From positions 1 to 51,800 of the forward strand of contig JALNXE010000021.1 in assembly GCA_023230525.1 (NCBI GenBank): 51,800 nt of DNA, given 5' to 3'. A model generated the notes under the pieces. The model was not told the DNA's origin, ran no database searches, and saw nothing but the letters and a program-made list of their open reading frames with translations. Every line of letters begins with the position of its first letter. Position 1 is the first letter of the stretch. Made by a program: the position numbers and the translations under genes. Origin of the DNA: Desulfobulbaceae bacterium. Its GTDB lineage: Bacteria > Desulfobacterota > Desulfobulbia > Desulfobulbales > SURF-16. Positions 23,615 through 31,094 of the stretch are shown one piece after another.

Positions 23615-24790
23615 TCAGGGGCAGATCCGCAGAAAGCCGTCCGGGGCCAGGCTGGTGGCCAGCATGACCATATTGATGTCGCCATGGTCGGTCCAGACCC
23701 CGGCCTCGCGGTTGGCGCCTGCCAGCCAGAATTTTTCGATGGCCTCGGCAAGGGAGCTGTAGCGCAGCAGCTGCGCCAGCACAGCGGCCAACCGGTCAGG
23801 CTGGGTAAACCGGGCCGGATGCTCCGCCACCAGTCTCTGCAGGCGTTCAGCGGCATGGAGGCCGATGGTGAGGCCCAGTTCCCGGAAGGCCAGCCGGTAG
23901 TCCGCGGGCAGTGTTTGGTCATGTATGGCGGAAAAGGAGTGCAGGCCGGCGAGGGCGTCCTCAAGCATGGCCAGCAGCAGCTCGTGCCGGGCAAAATAGC
24001 CGCCCGCGATCATCCAGGCGGCCTGCCAGGCGCTGCAGAGCAGGCAGCCGAGGCCCAGGGCGTCATTGGTGGCCCAGTTCCGGCCCAGGCAGATCTCCTC
24101 CAGTTCGCCGGTTTCCCGGCTGAGATCCGGCTGCCGCGCCAGGCCGCCGCCCCGGGGCCCGCAGGCCATAAGCTGATGGCAGGTGATGAACCCGTCCAGG
24201 GGGTCGTGCTGGCCCATGGACGGCACCAGCGGCCGGGAGAGGTCGATGCTCATCTTCCAGTGGATGTGCCGCCGGCCCCTGGGACCGGCAACAAAGGCGG
24301 CATGGGCCACCCTGGCCAGTTCCCCGGCCCAGCCATTGTAAACCGGCTCCGCGGTGACGGTGCTTACCTGATTCAAGGCATGCATCCATTTGGTCAGGTA
24401 GTGATAGTACTGGCCGTCCTGCTCCCACTCCAGCTCGGCATCGACCGGGTCGCCAGGCCCGCGCTCGTTCATCTTTTTACCGATGCGCAGGCCCCCGGCC
24501 GTGGGGTGCAGTCTCCCCTGCGCCTCATCCAGGCCGCTGATCCAGCCGCTGCGGGCATCATCCGGCCGGTGGCGGCCTAAGGTTTCATGCACCTGATCCA
24601 CCAGGGCCAAAGCCAGGGCCATGCAGGTATCATCGCCGCTCTGCCGGTAGAGCTCCAGGAAATTGCAGACGGCAAAGGCGTCGGTCCACAGATAGCGGCG
24701 CGGCAGGGCGGCGGCAGGCGACAGCCCGGTCCGGCGGGCGAAATCCAGCATGATCTGCCGCACCACGGGCAATAGGTCAATTTCTTTCAT
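23615..24790 (-). CDS. Unknown helical protein, first gene of the PKS operon
   Basis: A 391-residue soluble protein (ATG 24790, residues MKEIDLLPVV...). Regular helices with Trp/His-rich turns ('RRYLWTDAFAVCNFLELY', 'GQYYHYLTKWMHALNQV', 'RHIHWKMSIDLSRPL', 'NWATNDALGLG') suggest an alpha/alpha toroid such as glycosidase-like or terpenoid-cyclase-like folds. A conserved-looking end 'VWTDHGDINMVML' is notable. I do not recognise a family. The gap to the radical SAM start is 46 bases, same strand, so it belongs to the PKS operon. No signal peptide or membrane segment. It could be a cyclase, hydrolase or sugar-acting enzyme; none is demonstrated. Confidence 0.75.
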   Translation of the reverse strand: MKEIDLLPVVRQIMLDFARRTGLSPAAALPRRYLWTDAFAVCNFLELYRQSGDDTCMALALALVDQVHETLGRHRPDDARSGWISGLDEAQGRLHPTAGGLRIGKKMNERGPGDPVDAELEWEQDGQYYHYLTKWMHALNQVSTVTAEPVYNGWAGELARVAHAAFVAGPRGRRHIHWKMSIDLSRPLVPSMGQHDPLDGFITCHQLMACGPRGGGLARQPDLSRETGELEEICLGRNWATNDALGLGCLLCSAWQAAWMIAGGYFARHELLLAMLEDALAGLHSFSAIHDQTLPADYRLAFRELGLTIGLHAAERLQRLVAEHPARFTQPDRLAAVLAQLLRYSSLAEAIEKFWLAGANREAGVWTDHGDINMVMLATSLAPDGFLRICP

Positions 24791-25341
24791 CGCTTTCTTC
24801 CACTTATTCCCGGTCCCCTGATTCTTGTGAGGCCGGACGGGTTGTCCGGAAATCAAGGACAGGGGAGAGGGGAACGTTTCTCCCGGGCAGGCGATCCGGC
24901 CGGCAGCGGCGTTGGCTTTCCGTGTCTCCCTTGTCTCTTTCCCATTCTTTTAGGTTTTTAAGTGCATTTTACTTGCCATATGCGGAAGTATCCCGGGAAA
25001 TGGCTGTTTTTTCATTCCCCAAGGCACTGCTGCGGGGAAATCCCTCCATCTTAACACCGCCCCATTCTGCTTAAAGAAGCAAGGGTTGGCGCCCATCTTT
25101 TTCCACCTGCCACCCAAACCAGATTTGCAGCAGCTCTTTGCAGAGCTGATCAAATCCTAATAATTTCCCATGAAAAATTAAGCGGAACCTAACCTGAACA
25201 AAACATGCGTCTGTTTTAAATGGGGGTAACAAAATCGATCCTGAGCGGATCTTTTGCGGGCAATTCCTGAAAAAATGAATCGAGCAATGGGTTTTTTTCA
25301 TAGAGATTATCACGGCAGACAAACCATGACCAGGAGGTGAA
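24791..25341. other. Divergent intergenic region, PKS operon / envelope genes
   Basis: About 550 bases, notably AT-richer than the genes either side, separate the minus-strand PKS operon from the plus-strand phosphoesterase gene. Both promoters must be here. I see no confident promoter, palindrome or RNA element. The plus-strand gene has a clear AGGAGG site directly before its ATG. Confidence 0.5.
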
Positions 25342-26154
25342 ATGAAATCAATGTACTTCAGGACAATCTGGCTTTCGGATGTACATCTTGGCTCTAAAAA
25401 CGTTAACGGCTCGTATTTGTTGGAATTTCTGCAGAACTCCGATTCGGAATATCTTTATCTGGTCGGCGATATCATTGACTTCTGGAAGTTGAAGAAAAGG
25501 GCCTACTGGCCGCAGATCAATAACAGGATCGTCCGTAATATCCTGCGCAAGGCCCGGGCCGGCACCAAGGTCGTTTATATCCCGGGCAATCATGATGATA
25601 TCGTCAGGCAGTTTGCCGGCCAGCAGCTCCACGGGGTGACCATTGCCAATGAGGTGATCCATGAAACCGCGGACGGCCGCCGTTTCCTGGTTACCCATGG
25701 CGATGAATTCGACTGTGTGATCCAAAACAACAGGTGGCTCGCCGAACTGGGCAGTTTCGCCTATGAAATTCTGCTGGCAATGAGCGGTTGCTGCAACCGG
25801 CTGCGCCGGAAGATGGGGCTTTCCTACTGGTCGCTGTCCGCCTTTCTCAAACACAAGGTGAAACAGGCGGTTAATTTCATGGGCCGTTTTGAAGAGGTGG
25901 TCATCCATGAGGCAAACCGCCGCCAGGTCGATGGCCTGATCTGCGGCCATATCCACCACGCCGCCATGAAAAAGCTGGACCATATCGCCTACAACAATAT
26001 CGGCGACTGGGTGGAAAGCTGTACGGCCCTGACGGAAACCTCCGAGGGCTGTCTTTCCATCATCAGATGGACGGAACAGTATGCCGTTTCCACGGCTGAG
26101 GATAAAAAATATGCGGATTGCTATCGTAACCGACGCCTGGCACCCACAAGTTAA
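25342..26154 (+). CDS. LpxH-like calcineurin-fold phosphoesterase
   Basis: A 270-residue metallophosphoesterase. The five metal motifs are intact: 'WLSDVHLGS' (~11-19), 'LVGDIIDFWKL' (~40-50), 'YIPGNHDDIV' (~76-85), 'LVTHGDEFD' (~114-122) and 'ICGHIHHAAM' (~195-204). It belongs with UDP-2,3-diacylglucosamine diphosphatase-like proteins, which act on nucleotide-lipid pyrophosphates at the inner membrane. The gene overlaps the following glycosyltransferase by 44 bases, a pairing that suggests a shared glycolipid pathway rather than lipid A synthesis proper. The start follows AGGAGG by six bases. Confidence 0.88.
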   Translation: MKSMYFRTIWLSDVHLGSKNVNGSYLLEFLQNSDSEYLYLVGDIIDFWKLKKRAYWPQINNRIVRNILRKARAGTKVVYIPGNHDDIVRQFAGQQLHGVTIANEVIHETADGRRFLVTHGDEFDCVIQNNRWLAELGSFAYEILLAMSGCCNRLRRKMGLSYWSLSAFLKHKVKQAVNFMGRFEEVVIHEANRRQVDGLICGHIHHAAMKKLDHIAYNNIGDWVESCTALTETSEGCLSIIRWTEQYAVSTAEDKKYADCYRNRRLAPTS

Positions 26155-27193
26155 CGGGGTGGTGACCACCCTGGGTAAAACGGCGGCCGTGCTGGGTCAA
26201 GCCGGCCATGAAGTGATGGTGATCAACCCCGGCATGTTCAAAACCTTTCCCTGTCCCACCTATCCCGAGATCCGCCTGGCCATGTTGCCGGGCCGCAAGA
26301 TCAGAGAGCTCCTCGACGCCTTTGCGCCTGATGCCATCCATATCGCCACCGAGGGGGTTCTCGGCTGGTCGGCGCGGGCCTACTGCCGCAAAAACGGTTT
26401 ACGCTTCACCACCTCCTACCATACCCGTTTTCCGGAATATGTCAGGCTGCGGGCGCCCATCCCCCTGGGCCTCACCTATGCGTTGATGCGCCGGTTTCAC
26501 TCAGCCGCCACCCGCACCATGGTGGTCACCGATGGCTTGAGGGCCGAGTTGACCCAGTATGGCTTCCGCAACCTGGCCCTGTGGTTCCGGGGGGTGGATA
26601 CGGAAATTTTCAGGCCGCGCGCCAAGGAGTTTCTGGGTGATCAGCGGCCGATCTCCATGTTTGTCGGCCGGGTGGCGGTGGAAAAAAATATCGAGGAGTT
26701 TCTCAAACTTGATCTGCCCGGCACCAAATATGTGGTGGGCGACGGACCGGCCCTGCAGGATATGAAAACGAGATATCCCGGCGTGCGTTTCACGGGTTAC
26801 AAAAAAGGGGAAGAGCTGGCCCGGCACCTGGCTGCCGCGGATGTCTTTGTGTTCCCGAGCCGGACGGACACCTTCGGGCTGGTCATGCTGGAGGCCCTGG
26901 CCTGCGGCCTGCCGGTGGCGGCCTATCCGGTCACCGGTCCCCGAAATATCATCCAGCAGGGGGTGACCGGCTTTCTCAGCGAGGATCTGCAGGAGGCGGT
27001 GCAGGAGGCGTTGCAGCTGGACGGCAGACGGTGCCGCGCCTTTGCGGAGAAATTTTCCTGGGGCAAATGCACCTCCCAGTTTTTCAATAATCTCTGCATT
27101 CCGGCGGCCGGGAAAAACAGGGTCAATATCGCCGAAATGCTGCCCCGGCCTGGCCCGGTCAGTTGCCAGGGGCCGCTGGAGGAGCGAGGCTGA
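26111..27193 (+). CDS. GT4 glycosyltransferase, mannosyltransferase-like
   Basis: A 360-residue retaining GT4 (GT-B) enzyme. 'MRIAIVTDAWHPQVNGVVTT' opens the acceptor domain; the donor domain has 'MFVGRVAVEKNIEEFL' (~188-203) and 'FVFPSRTDTFGLVMLEALA' (~247-265) carrying the EX7E-type Glu residues. It resembles GDP-mannose-dependent alpha-mannosyltransferases and SQD2-like sulfolipid/glycolipid synthases. Start 26111 lies inside the phosphoesterase gene and has a GAGG site; an earlier ATG at 26081 lacks support. Likely product: a membrane glycolipid. Confidence 0.9.
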   Translation: MRIAIVTDAWHPQVNGVVTTLGKTAAVLGQAGHEVMVINPGMFKTFPCPTYPEIRLAMLPGRKIRELLDAFAPDAIHIATEGVLGWSARAYCRKNGLRFTTSYHTRFPEYVRLRAPIPLGLTYALMRRFHSAATRTMVVTDGLRAELTQYGFRNLALWFRGVDTEIFRPRAKEFLGDQRPISMFVGRVAVEKNIEEFLKLDLPGTKYVVGDGPALQDMKTRYPGVRFTGYKKGEELARHLAAADVFVFPSRTDTFGLVMLEALACGLPVAAYPVTGPRNIIQQGVTGFLSEDLQEAVQEALQLDGRRCRAFAEKFSWGKCTSQFFNNLCIPAAGKNRVNIAEMLPRPGPVSCQGPLEERG

Positions 27194-27481
27194 TTATTGT
27201 TTCCGGGGTTGGGAGATAAGTTTAAAAATGGGAAAGGCATAAAGATCATTTTGTTGTTTCCCGTGTTTTTGCTATTTCCAACGGCACGGATTAAGGTATA
27301 TTTTGTTGCAGGTAATCGAAAGAATGTTTCATTGGCATCATTCCGGTTTTTTTCGAAGTTCCTGAACCGGCCGAGGCGTTCCCTTTTTACTTACGACGAG
27401 GAAGCCGCCCCGTGCTATCTTTATGGCTGTAATTCGTCTCTGCGATTTTTCTGCCGTAATTAATGAGGAGGTAAGATAATC

Positions 27482-28309
27482 ATGGATTGGTGGCAGGCCC
27501 TGGTGCTGGGAGTTGTCGAGGGCGTGACCGAATACCTGCCGGTGAGTTCCACCGGCCATCTCATTCTGGCCCAGCGGCTGATGCGCATCCCGTCAGGTCC
27601 GGCGGCGGACGCCTATGCCATCTGCATCCAGGCGGGCGCCATTCTGGCGGTGCTGGGGCTCTATTGGCCCCGGGTCAGCCAGATGCTGCTGGGAGTGCTG
27701 GGCCGCGACCGGCAGGGTTTGACCCTGGCCGTGAACATCGTGGTCGCCTTTCTGCCGGCAGCCGTGTTCGGGGTACTCTTTGACGATGTCATCGAAGGCT
27801 ATCTTTTCGGTCTGTGGCCGATAACCGCTGCCTGGCTGGTCGGAGGGCTGGCGATCCTGGCGGTTTCGCACAGGCGGCAGGATCGTTTTCCCCAGGCCAA
27901 GGCGGGCAAGGACCTGGACAGCCTCACCTGGCGCATGGCCCTTGTCATCGGTCTTGCCCAGTGCCTGGCGATGTGGCCCGGCACCAGCCGCAGCTTGGTG
28001 ACCATCCTGGCCGGCATCCTGACCGGGTTAAGCGTAGCCGGGGCCGTGGAATTCAGCTTTCTGCTGGGGGTGGTCACCCTGACCGCGGCCACCGGCTTTA
28101 AGGCTATGCACGGCGGCCTGGCCATGGTGCAGGCCTATGGCTGGTCTCCCATACTGTTCGGCTTTATCGCGGCCGCTCTCTCGGCCGCCGTTGCAGTCAA
28201 ATGGCTGGTCGGCTACCTCAACCGCCACTCGCTCTCGATCTTCGGACTCTACCGCCTGACGCTGGCCGCCGTTATGATTCTGGTGCTGACGGGCGGACTG
28301 ATGCCCTGA
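27482..28309 (+). CDS. uppP: Undecaprenyl-diphosphatase
   Basis: A 275-residue polytopic membrane enzyme that dephosphorylates undecaprenyl diphosphate to recycle the lipid carrier for peptidoglycan and glycan export, giving bacitracin tolerance. The signatures are clear: 'GVVEGVTEYLPVSSTGHLIL' (~10-29), with catalytic Glu/Ser/His, and 'MWPGTSRSLVTILAG' (~163-177). About eight hydrophobic helices span the sequence. A GAGGAGG site precedes the ATG. It lies ~290 bases after the GT4 gene, with AT-rich sequence between that holds no gene I can support. Confidence 0.97.
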   Translation: MDWWQALVLGVVEGVTEYLPVSSTGHLILAQRLMRIPSGPAADAYAICIQAGAILAVLGLYWPRVSQMLLGVLGRDRQGLTLAVNIVVAFLPAAVFGVLFDDVIEGYLFGLWPITAAWLVGGLAILAVSHRRQDRFPQAKAGKDLDSLTWRMALVIGLAQCLAMWPGTSRSLVTILAGILTGLSVAGAVEFSFLLGVVTLTAATGFKAMHGGLAMVQAYGWSPILFGFIAAALSAAVAVKWLVGYLNRHSLSIFGLYRLTLAAVMILVLTGGLMP

Positions 28310-28493
28310 GGGGCGGGAGCGAGAGATTGAAAGGTCGTCGAAGAAGCGAACCGCGTTGAATTCTTGGCCCACGAATGAAAAAATTTCGCCGGTTGATGAG
28401 GTGGCTCTGGCCGATGTTGCCGTCCGCCCCGAAGTTCTGCCGCACCTGGCCGGAGCGCTTCGTACCGCAATGGCACCAGGTCATGAACAGGTA

Positions 28494-30128
28494 ATGCCCA
28501 GACTTCTGCTGATTCAGCCGCCGGTGCAGGATTTTTATGACACCGATATCCGCCTGCAGCCCATCGGTCTCTATTATCTCAAGGCCGCGGTGCAGAAATA
28601 TCTGCCGGAATTTCAGGTATTGGTGCGGGATTTTCACCACGGCCAAGGCAGAAAGACCATCCCCCTGCCCAGGGAGCTGCGCTATCTCAAACCGTTTTAT
28701 CAATTCGCCGATGCGAGTCCCTTCAGCACCTTTCATCAGTACTATCACTTTGGCGTGCCGTTTGCGGAAATCATAAGCCAGGTGCTTAAGGAAAAGCCGG
28801 ATATCATCGGCATCTCCTCGCTTTTTTCCCCCTATTACCGGGAGGTTCTGACGCTGGCGGCGGGGCTCAAGCAGGCCATGGACTGCCCCATCATTGTCGG
28901 CGGCTCCCATGTCTCCTGCGCCCCGGAGATGATGCTGGGGGATGCCAATGTGGATTTCATCATCCGCGGCGAGGGGGAGCGGCCCCTGGTGGAATTTCTC
29001 AAGGCCTGGCAGCAGGGGCGGGATCTGGCCTGCGTGCCGAACCTGGGTTATAAAAAGGGCCGGGAGCTCATTTTCAACGACCTGGCGCCCAATTATCCCC
29101 TGGATGAGCTGCCCATCCCTGATCTGCCGGACAGCGAGACGGGCCGCTATCTGTTTAACGGCAGGCCGATCACCTTTGTGCTCACCTCCCGGGGCTGCCC
29201 GCTGCAGTGCAGCTTCTGCTCGGTGCGCCTGACCTTCGGAAGCCTTTACCGGCGCAGGACCGCGGAGGATGTCCTGGCCGAGATCGCGCACCGCTACAGT
29301 CAGGGCTTTCGCGTTTTTGACTTTGAGGACGACAACCTCACCTTTGATAAAAGCGAGATGCAGCACCTCTGCCGCCTGCTCATCAATAGATTTCACGGCC
29401 GGGACCTCCAGCTGCTGGCCATGAACGGCGTCTCCTACGCCAGCCTGGATAGGCAAACCCTGCAGCTGATGCGGCAGGCGGGCTTCACCAACCTCAATCT
29501 GGCCCTGGTGAGCTGCAAACAGGAAATCCTCTCAGCCGTGGGCCGCACCCAGCGGGTGGCGCAGTTTGCCGAGGTGGTGGAAGCGGCCGCTGACCTGGGA
29601 TTTGCCATGGTGGCCTATCTGATCCTCGGACTGCCGGGGGACAATCCGGCGAACATGATCGATTCCCTGTTGACCCTGGCCCGGCTGCCGGTGCTGATCG
29701 GGGTGTCGATCTTTTACCTCACCCCCGGCACACCCATGGCCGAAAGTTTTCCCCCCCTGACCCCAAAGGATATCTTTCTCTCCCGCGCAACCGCCATGGC
29801 CATCGAGACGGAGGGGGTCCGGCGCCGGGATCTGTACACCCTGTTTATCACCGCCCGCATCATCAACTTTCTCAAGGGCCTGGAGTTTGCCGGCCAAAAT
29901 CAAAGCCTTGACCAGTTGCTGGCGGACTCAGCGGCAATGGACCAGAGGCCCCGCCTGGGGCTTGACCTCCTCGGCAGGCTGCTGGCTGAAGGAAAGCTCT
30001 ATGCCGCCGCCGGCAAGGGTCTGCAGGCGGTGCCGGAATTCGGCGTGCAGCTCTTCCTGCAGTTCTGGGGAAAACTTGACCGGCTGACCACCCTGGCCGG
30101 CAAGCAGCTTGTCATCCGGGACGGCTGA
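28494..30128 (+). CDS. B12-binding-type radical SAM enzyme, second copy
   Basis: A 544-residue protein, best started at ATG 28494 (MPRLLLIQPPVQDFYD); the ribosome site is weak and an ATG at 28470 is possible. Residues ~1-170 form the cobalamin-binding-like domain ('IIGISSLFSPYYREV', 'CPIIVGGSHVSCAPEM', 'FIIRGEGERPLVE'). The radical SAM core (~225-430) has CX3CX2C at Cys235/239/242 ('SRGCPLQCSFC'), 'FRVFDFEDDNLTFDK' and 'YLILGLPGDN'. The C-terminal ~120 residues are helical and unique. It is not a close copy of the enzyme at 22141-23568. The substrate is unknown; proximity to uppP hints at an envelope lipid. Confidence 0.9.
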   Translation: MPRLLLIQPPVQDFYDTDIRLQPIGLYYLKAAVQKYLPEFQVLVRDFHHGQGRKTIPLPRELRYLKPFYQFADASPFSTFHQYYHFGVPFAEIISQVLKEKPDIIGISSLFSPYYREVLTLAAGLKQAMDCPIIVGGSHVSCAPEMMLGDANVDFIIRGEGERPLVEFLKAWQQGRDLACVPNLGYKKGRELIFNDLAPNYPLDELPIPDLPDSETGRYLFNGRPITFVLTSRGCPLQCSFCSVRLTFGSLYRRRTAEDVLAEIAHRYSQGFRVFDFEDDNLTFDKSEMQHLCRLLINRFHGRDLQLLAMNGVSYASLDRQTLQLMRQAGFTNLNLALVSCKQEILSAVGRTQRVAQFAEVVEAAADLGFAMVAYLILGLPGDNPANMIDSLLTLARLPVLIGVSIFYLTPGTPMAESFPPLTPKDIFLSRATAMAIETEGVRRRDLYTLFITARIINFLKGLEFAGQNQSLDQLLADSAAMDQRPRLGLDLLGRLLAEGKLYAAAGKGLQAVPEFGVQLFLQFWGKLDRLTTLAGKQLVIRDG

Positions 30129-30418
30129 TCACCGTGTCCGTTATGCTGCCGAACAAGGCGCAGCAATTAGCTTTTCACCTTAATGCAAACATGCAGCCAG
30201 GTCGTCATTTCTGGCAAGAGGAAGCGGGAGAGGAATCCATTGTTTTTTCCGGATTTGGATTTTCACCGGAAATGGCATGATCCTGCAAGTTTTGACAGTA
30301 GTAATGTTGTGTCCACAAATTCTGCGGAACAACTTTTTTTCATCCGCGATTTTCCCTGTCTCGTCTGCATTTCCGCCCATGAAGCCATATTAACAACATT
30401 CTGAATTCACATTTTTTC

Positions 30419-30448
30419 TTGACTTGCCGTTCGGCAGGTTGTTAGGAT
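30419..30448 (+). promoter_or_regulatory. Sigma-70-like promoter before the riboswitch
   Basis: TTGACT (30419-30424) and TAGGAT (30443-30448) with an 18-base spacer. Transcription would begin near 30455, immediately before the GEMM aptamer, which fits a dedicated riboswitch transcript. Confidence 0.65.
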
Positions 30449-30461
30449 TTAGCAATAAAAC

Positions 30462-30545
30462 ATCGATAAAAGCAAACCTGGGGCGACCCGGGGACGCAAA
30501 GCCACGGGCCTCACTGAGGCGGCCGGGTTGCCGAAGTGGAGAATC
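30462..30545 (+). ncRNA. GEMM-I cyclic dinucleotide riboswitch aptamer
   Basis: The segment holds the GEMM-I landmarks in order: AGCAAACC, a short stem capped by a GCGA (GNRA) tetraloop (TGGG-GCGA-CCCG), the invariant GGGACGCAAAGCCACGGGCC, a second stem, and GGCCGGGTTGCCGAAG. These match the Vc2 c-di-GMP-I aptamer closely. By eye alignment, the position equivalent to ligand-contacting G20 of Vc2 appears to be A, which in Desulfuromonadales/Geobacter marks cGAMP-preferring GEMM-Ib members; that alignment is tentative. A strong terminator follows at once as expression platform. Upstream is a promoter; downstream there is no ordinary gene on this strand. Confidence 0.88.
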
Positions 30546-30557
30546 AGGCGTGATTGC

Positions 30558-30593
30558 AAAGCCCGTCTTCGGTATCGGAGACGGGCTTTTTTG
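30558..30593 (+). terminator. Riboswitch expression-platform terminator
   Basis: AAAGCCCGTCT (30558-30568) pairs with AGACGGGCTTT (30578-30588) around a nine-base loop and runs into TTTTTT. It begins 13 bases after the aptamer, so ligand binding could decide between termination and read-through. Confidence 0.85.
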
Positions 30594-30821
30594 TTTGCCC
30601 GGCATGGGGGTGCGGGAGGGTAAACGTGCAAAATAGCGTGAAGCCCGAAACCTGGTCAGTTCCGTAACGTGATTGAGGATGGAATTGTTCACAGGGGGCA
30701 CGCCTTAACCGGGGAAGCCTGATATCGTTCCGGTAAATGATAAAATTATTTTCTATTTTTCTATGCATAGGGATTATAGCATTTTTTTCTTGCATATAAA
30801 GCCTCCCTGAAAACAAGGTTA

Positions 30822-30971
30822 GTGATATCTTTCTTAATTTTTTTTGTCCTGTATTATTCAGGAGATAAGCCGACAGATGGCGCTTACGAATATACAAATC
30901 AGGCAGTAAGCACGAAAGCAAAGGAGCCCGTAGCCCAGGGCGGGGAAACAAAAGAGGACGCTGTTCAGTAA
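30822..30971 (+). CDS. Possible 49-residue membrane-anchored peptide under riboswitch control
   Basis: A GTG start (30822) follows an AAGG site by four bases. The frame gives a hydrophobic N-terminus ('ISFLIFFVLYYSGDK') then a hydrophilic tail ('PTDGAYEYTNQAV', 'GGETKEDAVQ') and TAA at 30969. A second tiny frame, ATG 30737 to TAA 30799, encodes 20 residues that look like a lone lipoprotein signal ('FLCIGIIAFFSCI'). The two are out of frame by one base; they could be a broken small lipoprotein gene or two leader peptides. Both lie between the riboswitch terminator and the terminator at 31033, so this is the only coding material the riboswitch could control. Weak evidence: no homology is known to me. 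Confidence 0.35.
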   Translation: MISFLIFFVLYYSGDKPTDGAYEYTNQAVSTKAKEPVAQGGETKEDAVQ

Positions 30972-31032
30972 TTCAGCCGCAGGTTGGGGTTTGTAAAATC
31001 AAACAGAGACAGACCTGGGGCCAGACGGAATA

Positions 31033-31074
31033 AAAAAAGCCCCTTTTGCTCATACGAGCAAAAGGGGCTTTTTT
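31033..31074. terminator. Bidirectional terminator
   Basis: AAAAGCCCCTTTTGCTC (31035-31051) and its exact complement (31056-31072) form a 17-bp stem with a four-base loop, flanked by A-run and T-run. It closes both the plus-strand riboswitch transcript and the minus-strand autotransporter gene, whose stop is 22 bases away. Confidence 0.92.
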
Positions 31075-31094
31075 ACGAACGTAAGGCCAGAAGT

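Noticed and set aside
22141..23994. 617-codon version of the radical SAM gene
   Set aside because: The first 142 codons overlap the upstream unknown gene in another frame and read as shadow; the natural start is ATG 23568.
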